Shown: piece after piece, positions 58,913 through 64,000 of the stretch
How the letters are laid out: each line of letters begins with the position of its first letter
How positions within the stretch are numbered: the first letter of the stretch is position 1
NCBI RefSeq assembly: GCF_003034995.1
Contig: NZ_PZKF01000014.1
Span: 22,797 to 86,796, forward strand
Length of the DNA stretch: 64,000 nt
Origin: Phaeovulum veldkampii DSM 11550
Lineage (GTDB): Bacteria > Pseudomonadota > Alphaproteobacteria > Rhodobacterales > Rhodobacteraceae
Direction: 5' to 3'
Made by a program: the position numbers and the translations under genes
Notes under the pieces: generated by a model
Seen by the model: the letters and a program-made list of their open reading frames with translations, nothing else
Databases searched by the model: none
Told to the model about the DNA's origin: nothing

Positions 58913-59397
58913 CCGGCCTTCATCATGCGGGCGATCAGGTTGTCCTTCAGAACGACCTGATGATAGACGGCGCCCGCGATGTGCAGCAGCACGAACAGCA
59001 TCAGAAAGATCTTGCCCAGATTATGCATGTTCGCCGCCGCCTCGACGCCGCCGAACCACGCCACCGAGCCCGAAATCGGCATCGCCAGCATGAACAGGTA
59101 AAGCATCCCCGTGGAAGCCTTGGCAAGGATCTTTGCCGCGGGCTTGCCGCCTTCGGGTGCGGCCGGGGCGCCACGGGTCAGGATCAGTTTCAGTCGCCAG
59201 ATGCCGAGGAGCAGGATCAGCGCGCCGCCGGCGACATGCTGCAGGATCATCGGGTTGAAGGCGATTTCCTCGCCTTTGGAGGCCGCGTCAAAGGCCGTGG
59301 CGATGGCATCGCCAAAGCCGAACTGCATCACGATCAGAACGGCCACGATCCAGTGCAGCGCAATCTGGGTGCCGGAATAGCCTTGGGTAACTTTCAT
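58909..59397 (-). CDS. Cytochrome b561 family protein
   Basis: 162 residues, four membrane spans, with heme-ligand-type histidines: His15 (SGTQIALHWIVAVLIVMQFG), His54 (ILQHVAGGALILLLGIWR), and a pair in the last span (NMHNLG and LLHIAGAVYHQVVLKDNL). Such proteins carry electrons between quinone and periplasmic acceptors. The start at 59397 (MKVTQGYSG) fits the family; an upstream frame to 59562 is non-homologous. Confidence 0.92.
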   Translation of the reverse strand: MKVTQGYSGTQIALHWIVAVLIVMQFGFGDAIATAFDAASKGEEIAFNPMILQHVAGGALILLLGIWRLKLILTRGAPAAPEGGKPAAKILAKASTGMLYLFMLAMPISGSVAWFGGVEAAANMHNLGKIFLMLFVLLHIAGAVYHQVVLKDNLIARMMKAG

Positions 59398-59464
59398 GGG
59401 TGCCTCGCAGGAACAGGGGGAAATGCCCCGGATGATACGCCCGTGCCCCGCGTTCCGCCAACCC

Positions 59465-59650
59465 TCAGGCGTTTTCGCGCAACTGCTTGGCCACCAGATA
59501 GGCCACCGGCAGCCCCACCAGGAAACCTGCCGCGGCGGCATAGATGATCGAGGTGCCGTCAAAGCGGTTCATGGTCAGAAGCGCCGTGATGAAGATCCCG
59601 GCAAGTGTCGGGGCGGCGAGCGTATAGATGAGTGCAAAGAGCCGGAACAT
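59465..59650 (-). CDS. Small two-span membrane protein
   Basis: 61 residues with two hydrophobic segments (about 4-24 and 34-53) and a charged end KQLRENA. The ATG at 59650 follows a good GGAGGGACC site. Similar small proteins occur widely in Rhodobacterales next to unrelated genes and are sometimes mislabelled CTP synthetase; function unknown. Confidence 0.7.
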   Translation of the reverse strand: MFRLFALIYTLAAPTLAGIFITALLTMNRFDGTSIIYAAAAGFLVGLPVAYLVAKQLRENA

Positions 59651-59744
59651 GGTCCCTCCGAAATGCGCGATGATGTCGCAGGGAATCATTTTTCCGCCCT
59701 TCGGTCCTTGATCTGGGTCACGTTTTGCCCGCGGCGGGGGGGGG

Positions 59745-60050
59745 TCAGGGGCAGCGCAGGCGCATCTTTGCCTCGCCAGTGTCGCCCGGCAGGCCGGTGA
59801 CGACCGATCCGGGGATGACGGTGCAGCCCGTGGCATCCTCGGCGGCGCGGATCATCAGCGCGGGCACCGCCGCGCGTTCGGCGCGGGACAGATAGCCCAG
59901 TCGGATCACCTCGGCGCGGTTGGCCTTGTGGAACACGGCAAAGCGATAGCCGTCCAGCGTGATATCCTGACGGTCGGCCCCAAAGAACTGCGGCGCGGGC
60001 GAGGCGCAGGCACACAGAGACAGGCAAAGAAAAAGGGGCAGGGGGCGCAT
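59745..60050 (-). CDS. Small lipoprotein
   Basis: 101 residues. A signal peptide MRPLPLFLCLSLCACAS ends in a lipobox-like LCAC, with Cys13 or Cys15 as the likely lipidated residue. The mature part is one small domain with two cysteines (ATGCTV and the last RLRCP) that could pair in the periplasm. An in-frame codon at 60080 is possible, but would bury the signal sequence. Function unknown. Confidence 0.72.
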   Translation of the reverse strand: MRPLPLFLCLSLCACASPAPQFFGADRQDITLDGYRFAVFHKANRAEVIRLGYLSRAERAAVPALMIRAAEDATGCTVIPGSVVTGLPGDTGEAKMRLRCP

Positions 60051-60101
60051 GACGCCATTTTGCCCCTGTCTGGTTAACAAACGGTTAAGGCCCGATGGGC
60101 C

Positions 60102-61661
60102 TCAGCTTTCCGTCTCGTCCTCGGTTTCGGTTTCCGTCACCGGCGCGCTCAGCGTGCGAAAGCTGCGCAGGATGAAATCGGGCACATGATCGCCCATGCC
60201 CACCACCACTGGGCCGCCGCGGTCGCGTCGGTCGTCGCGGTCGCGGCGATGATCATCGCGGGGTTCGAGGCAGGGTTCGGGCTGCGCTTCGCTGCGCGCC
60301 GGGGTAGCACGCACAGGTTCGGGGCGGTTCGGTTCGGCCCAAACCGGCTCGGGGCGCGCGGCCTCGGCCAGCGGGGCCTCGACCGGGGTGATCTCGGCGG
60401 CGGCTTTCGGCTCGCGCCGATCACGCTCGCGGCTGCGGCCGGTGCGGGCGCGGGCGGGTTTCTCGTCACGCTCGCGCGGGGGCTGCTGGGCAGCCTCCGA
60501 CAGTTCGAACCCTTCGGGCAGTTCGGCGCGCGGGATCGCGGTTTTCACCAGCGACTCGATCGCGGCCAGATATTTGTCATCGGCCGGGGTGGCGATGGTA
60601 AAGGCGCGGCCCTTGCGTCCGGCGCGGCCGGTGCGGCCAATGCGGTGCACATAGTCTTCGGCATGGCTGGGCACGTCAAAGTTGAACACATGGCTGACCG
60701 CCGGAATATCCAGCCCGCGCGCTGCCACATCCGAGGCGATCAGAAACCGCAGGCTGCCATCGCGGAACCCGTCCAGCGTGCGCATCCGCTGGCTCTGGTC
60801 CAGATCGCCATGGATCGGCGCCGCGTCGAAACCATAGGTTTTCAGCGATTTGGCGAGGATATCCACCTCGGTCTTGCGGTTGCAGAAAATGATCGCGTTG
60901 GTGCAGGCCTCGGCCTCCGACCGGATCAGCGCGCGCAACAGTTCGCGCTTTTGCTTGGCGGCCTGATCGCGGCGCGTCGGCGTCAGTGCGTAAAGCCGTT
61001 GCTCGATCGTCTCGGAGGTGGTGGCCTGCCGCGCCACCTCAATCTTGACCGGACTGTGCAGGAAGGTGTTGGTGATACGCTCGATCTCGGGCGCCATCGT
61101 CGCCGAGAAGAACAGCGTCTGCCGCGTCAGTTTCGGCGTCAGTTCAAAAATCCGCTCGATATCGGGGATGAAACCCATGTCGAGCATCCGGTCGGCCTCG
61201 TCCACGACCATGATCTGCACGCCGGTCAGCAACAGCTTGCCGCGTTCGAAATGGTCCAGCAGGCGGCCCGGCGTGGCGATCAGCACGTCAACGCCGCGGT
61301 CGATCAGCTTGTCCTGCTCGCCAAAGCTGACGCCGCCGATCAACAGCGCCTTGGTCAGCTTGGTGTGCTTGGAATAGGTATCAAAGTTTTCGGCCACCTG
61401 CGCGGCGAGTTCGCGCGTGGGGCACAGCACAAGGCTGCGCGGCATCCGCGCGCGGGCGCGGCCGCGGCCCAGCAGGGTGATCATCGGCAGCACAAAGCTG
61501 GCGGTCTTGCCGGTGCCGGTCTGGGCAATGCCCAGAACGTCGCGGCCTTCCAGCGCGGGCGGGATCGCACCGGCCTGAATCGGCGTGGGGGTTTCATAGC
61601 CGGCTTCGGCAACGGCGCTCAGCACCTTTGGGTCGAGCTTGAGATCGGAAAACTTGGTCAT
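60102..61661 (-). CDS. DEAD-box RNA helicase (RhlE type)
   Basis: 519 residues. The RNA helicase core runs over residues 1-380: Q-motif region YETPTPIQ, motif I AQTGTGKT (46-53), DEAD (near 156), SAT, and HRIGRTGRAGRKG. The remaining tail is low-complexity: Arg/Glu-rich (PRERDEKPARARTGRSRERDR), then tandem EPxRPEP-like units, then DDHRRDRDDRRDRGG, a probable RNA-binding disordered end. Such helicases remodel ribosomal or mRNA structures, often at low temperature. Confidence 0.94.
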   Translation of the reverse strand: MTKFSDLKLDPKVLSAVAEAGYETPTPIQAGAIPPALEGRDVLGIAQTGTGKTASFVLPMITLLGRGRARARMPRSLVLCPTRELAAQVAENFDTYSKHTKLTKALLIGGVSFGEQDKLIDRGVDVLIATPGRLLDHFERGKLLLTGVQIMVVDEADRMLDMGFIPDIERIFELTPKLTRQTLFFSATMAPEIERITNTFLHSPVKIEVARQATTSETIEQRLYALTPTRRDQAAKQKRELLRALIRSEAEACTNAIIFCNRKTEVDILAKSLKTYGFDAAPIHGDLDQSQRMRTLDGFRDGSLRFLIASDVAARGLDIPAVSHVFNFDVPSHAEDYVHRIGRTGRAGRKGRAFTIATPADDKYLAAIESLVKTAIPRAELPEGFELSEAAQQPPRERDEKPARARTGRSRERDRREPKAAAEITPVEAPLAEAARPEPVWAEPNRPEPVRATPARSEAQPEPCLEPRDDHRRDRDDRRDRGGPVVVGMGDHVPDFILRSFRTLSAPVTETETEDETES

Positions 61662-61899
61662 CAGCGTCCTTGAGATACGGGATCGGCCCGCAAGTGGGAG
61701 GGACGCAAAATCCGGGCGCCCCGGGCGAATGTGCCGCCGGTTGCGGCTGCGCCTGCCCTAATCCATATGTGCGCCAACGTCAACGTGAACTGCGGTTTTC
61801 GCGGAGCGAGCGTGTCGCGTGCGCGCCGGGCAGGGCCTGCCGCCGCCATTGACGCCGCGCGCATGCTCTGGCAGGACCGGGCCAAGTGAGGGATGACAG

Positions 61900-63642
61900 A
61901 TGAACCTTTTTGCCGATATCCGCGCGCGGGTGATTGATGCGCTGGGCGCGATGGTGGCCGCGGGCGACCTGCCGACCGGGCTTGACATGTCTGCTGTCGC
62001 GGTGGAACCGCCGCGCGATCCGGCGCATGGCGACATGGCCACCAACGCCGCCATGGTTCTGGCCAGGCCCGCAGGCCTTGCGCCGCGCGCCATTGCCGAG
62101 GCGCTGGCGGCCCGGCTGGGGGCCGATCCGCGCATTTCGCTGGCCGAGGTGGCAGGCCCCGGCTTTCTGAACCTGCGGCTTGCCCCGGCGGTCTGGCAGG
62201 GCGTGATCCGTGCGGCCCTGGCCGCGGGGCGCGATTTCGGCCGCTCGGACCTGGGGGCGGGGCAAAGGGTCAACGTGGAGTTTGTGTCGGCCAACCCGAC
62301 CGGGCCGATGCATGTGGGCCATACCCGCGGTGCGGTTTTTGGCGATGCGCTGGCGGCGCTTCTGGCTTTTGCCGGCTACGCTGTCACGCGCGAATACTAT
62401 ATCAACGACGGCGGCGCGCAGGTCGATGTGCTGGCGCGGTCGGCCTATGAACGCTACCGCGAGGCCAACGGGCTGGAGCCTGAAATCCGCGAGGGGCTGT
62501 ATCCCGGCGATTATCTGATCCCGGTGGGCGAGGCGCTGAAGGCCAAATACGGCGCCAGCCTGCTGGATCAGCCGGAATCCGTCTGGCTGGCCGAGGTGCG
62601 CGAGTTTGCGACCGAAGCGATGATGGCGATGATCCGCGAAGATCTGGCGCTGCTGGGCGTGACGATGGATGTCTATTCCAGCGAAAAGGCGCTTTATGGC
62701 ACCGGCAAGATCGAGGCGGCGCTGCGGCGCCTTCGCGAGATGGGCCTGATCTATGAGGGCGTGCTGGAGGCCCCCAAGGGCAAGCTGCCCGAAGATTGGG
62801 AAGAACGCGAACAGACGCTGTTCCGCAGCACGGCGCATGGCGACGATGTGGATCGGCCGGTGCAGAAATCGGACGGAAGCTGGACCTATTTCGCCCCCGA
62901 CATCGCCTATCACTACGACAAGATCGAACGTGGCTACGACCAGTTGATCGACGTGTTCGGCGCCGACCACGGCGGCTATGTGAAACGGATGAAGGCCGCG
63001 GTGTCGGCGCTGTCTGGGGGGCGGGTGCCGCTTGACATCAAGCTGATCCAGTTGGTGAAGCTGTGGAAGAACGGCGCGCCCTTCAAGATGAGCAAACGCG
63101 CGGGCACCTTTGTGACGCTGCGCGACGTGGTGGAACAGGCGAGCAAGGATGTCACCCGCTTCATCATGCTGACCCGCAAAAACGATGCGGCGCTGGATTT
63201 CGACTTTGACAAGGTGCTGGAACAGTCGAAAGACAACCCGGTTTTCTATGTCCAATATGCCCATGCCCGCGTCTGTTCGGTGCTGCGCAAGGCCGATGAG
63301 GCCGGGATCGACGTGTCCGACGCCACGCTGGCGGGCGCCGATCTGGCTGCGCTGGGCCATGAGGCGGAACTGGAACTGGCCCGCAAGATCGCCGAATGGC
63401 CGCGGCTGGTGGAAATTGCCGCCCGCGCGAATGAACCGCATCGGGTGGCGTTCTACCTTTACGAACTGGCCTCTGATCTGCATTCGCTGTGGAACCGGGG
63501 CAATGATGACCCGTCCTTGCGCTTTGTTCAGGCTGATCCGGCAATGACGCAGGCGAAAATCGCCCTTGCGCGGGCCGCGGGCGTTGTCATTTCTGCCGGT
63601 CTTGGTATTCTTGGCGTCACCCCGGCCCAAGAAATGCGCTGA
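61900..63642 (+). CDS. argS: ArgS, arginyl-tRNA synthetase
   Basis: Class I synthetase of 580 residues. The HIGH signature is [19 protein letters not shown] (near 130), the KMSKS-like loop is [17 protein letters not shown] (near 392), and the C-terminal DALR anticodon domain ends at PAQEMR. GAGGGATGACAG precedes the ATG. The 238 bp upstream, shared with the divergent helicase, contain no gene I can support. Confidence 0.98.
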   Translation: MNLFADIRARVIDALGAMVAAGDLPTGLDMSAVAVEPPRDPAHGDMATNAAMVLARPAGLAPRAIAEALAARLGADPRISLAEVAGPGFLNLRLAPAVWQGVIRAALAAGRDFGRSDLGAGQRVNVEFVSANPTGPMHVGHTRGAVFGDALAALLAFAGYAVTREYYINDGGAQVDVLARSAYERYREANGLEPEIREGLYPGDYLIPVGEALKAKYGASLLDQPESVWLAEVREFATEAMMAMIREDLALLGVTMDVYSSEKALYGTGKIEAALRRLREMGLIYEGVLEAPKGKLPEDWEEREQTLFRSTAHGDDVDRPVQKSDGSWTYFAPDIAYHYDKIERGYDQLIDVFGADHGGYVKRMKAAVSALSGGRVPLDIKLIQLVKLWKNGAPFKMSKRAGTFVTLRDVVEQASKDVTRFIMLTRKNDAALDFDFDKVLEQSKDNPVFYVQYAHARVCSVLRKADEAGIDVSDATLAGADLAALGHEAELELARKIAEWPRLVEIAARANEPHRVAFYLYELASDLHSLWNRGNDDPSLRFVQADPAMTQAKIALARAAGVVISAGLGILGVTPAQEMR

Positions 63643-63702
63643 TCAGAACGCCGCTGGCGGGGGTTCGGGCAAGGCCGGAAACCACGGCGAGCGAGGCAGT
63701 TG

Positions 63703-64000
63703 ATGGCAGGCACTCCGTTCCGCGACAGCGCGGCCGAAGACATGGGCAGGGCAGGCGCCGCGCGCCGCCCGGTTGCTGTTCATGTCTCGAAGGCCGTGGG
63801 CTACGCGGGGGCGGCCACGTCGCTGGCGTTGATCGCGGGGCTTGCGTTCTGGGGCTACCGGCTCGCGGTGCGCGATGTGACCGGGGTGCCGGTGGTGCGC
63901 GCGCTGGAAGGCCCGGCACGCGTGGCGCCCGACGATCCGGGCGGCGATCTGGCACGCCATGTCGGGTTGTCGGTGAATGCGGTGGCGGCCGCCGGGCTGG
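63703..64000 (+). CDS. Membrane-anchored protein, probably SPOR-domain protein (truncated by window)
   Basis: The first 99 residues run off the window end. A cytoplasmic N-terminus (about 30 residues) is followed by one membrane span (about 32-51, GYAGAATSLALIAGLAFWGY) and a periplasmic stretch. In Rhodobacterales argS is commonly followed by a SPOR-domain protein and nagZ; the diagnostic domain would lie beyond the edge, so the name is inferred from order and topology. GAGGCAG lies before the ATG. Confidence 0.65.
   Translation, partial: MAGTPFRDSAAEDMGRAGAARRPVAVHVSKAVGYAGAATSLALIAGLAFWGYRLAVRDVTGVPVVRALEGPARVAPDDPGGDLARHVGLSVNAVAAAGL

Noticed and set aside
61758..61899. Short open frame between the helicase and argS
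   Set aside because: No ribosome site, Arg-rich composition, overlaps likely promoters.

Overview
This 64 kb, high-GC window is an almost complete photosynthesis gene cluster of a purple alphaproteobacterium, with its two flanks. Co-occurrence of pufX after pufM (and no pufC cytochrome gene), crtA, both Mg-protoporphyrin cyclases (bchE and acsF/bciE), tspO beside crtIB, and dxs after puf points to Rhodobacterales of the Rhodobacter/Rhodobaca type. The species cannot be named from the sequence alone. No rRNA, tRNA, CRISPR array, transposase or integrase was found.

Layout. 1-2181: end of a dipeptide/oligopeptide ABC importer operon (minus). 2309-16647 (minus): one long superoperon bchF-N-B-H-L-M-lhaA-puhA-B-C-bciE-acsF-puhE. 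16648-16963: divergent control region. 16964-19217 (plus): regulators ppaA/aerR and ppsR/crtJ. 19218-19651: bchE control region with an FNR-type box overlapping PpsR-type sites. 19652-25948 (plus): bchE-J-G-(PucC-like)-P-idi. 25969-30311 (minus): crtA-bchI-D-O. 30443-33831 (plus): crtI-B-tspO. 33898-36311 (minus): crtD-C. 36421-38461 (plus): crtE-F. 38609-46514 (plus): bchC-X-Y-Z-pufQ-B-A-L-M-X, closed by a strong terminator. The right flank holds dxs, a membrane protein of unknown function, the pyrimidine-salvage block cdd-deoA-deoB-upp (deoB is frameshifted in this sequence), prpE, nadK, glyA, small membrane proteins, a DEAD-box helicase, argS and the start of a probable SPOR protein.

How it works together. 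The genes supply isoprenoid precursors (dxs, idi, crtE), acyclic carotenoids of the spheroidene/spheroidenone type (crtB, I, C, D, F, A), Mg-chelation through to bacteriochlorophyll a (bchD/H/I, M, E or acsF/bciE, L/N/B, F, X/Y/Z, C, G, P), reaction centre and LH1 (pufL, M, puhA, pufB, A, X), and assembly factors (lhaA, puhB, C, E, pufQ). Oxygen and light control is visible as TGT-N12-ACA PpsR/CrtJ palindromes at every divergent bch/crt promoter.

Most unusual observation: the four largest bch-to-bch intercistronic gaps (bchN/bchB, bchH/bchL, bchJ/bchG, bchX/bchY) are each tiled end to end by one tiny ORF of 20-48 codons. Each stops in an ATGA overlap with the next gene, and three of the four also start in one. 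They look like translational-coupling bridges. I would not call the rest of the window an undescribed system; it is a classical cluster with some interesting details.
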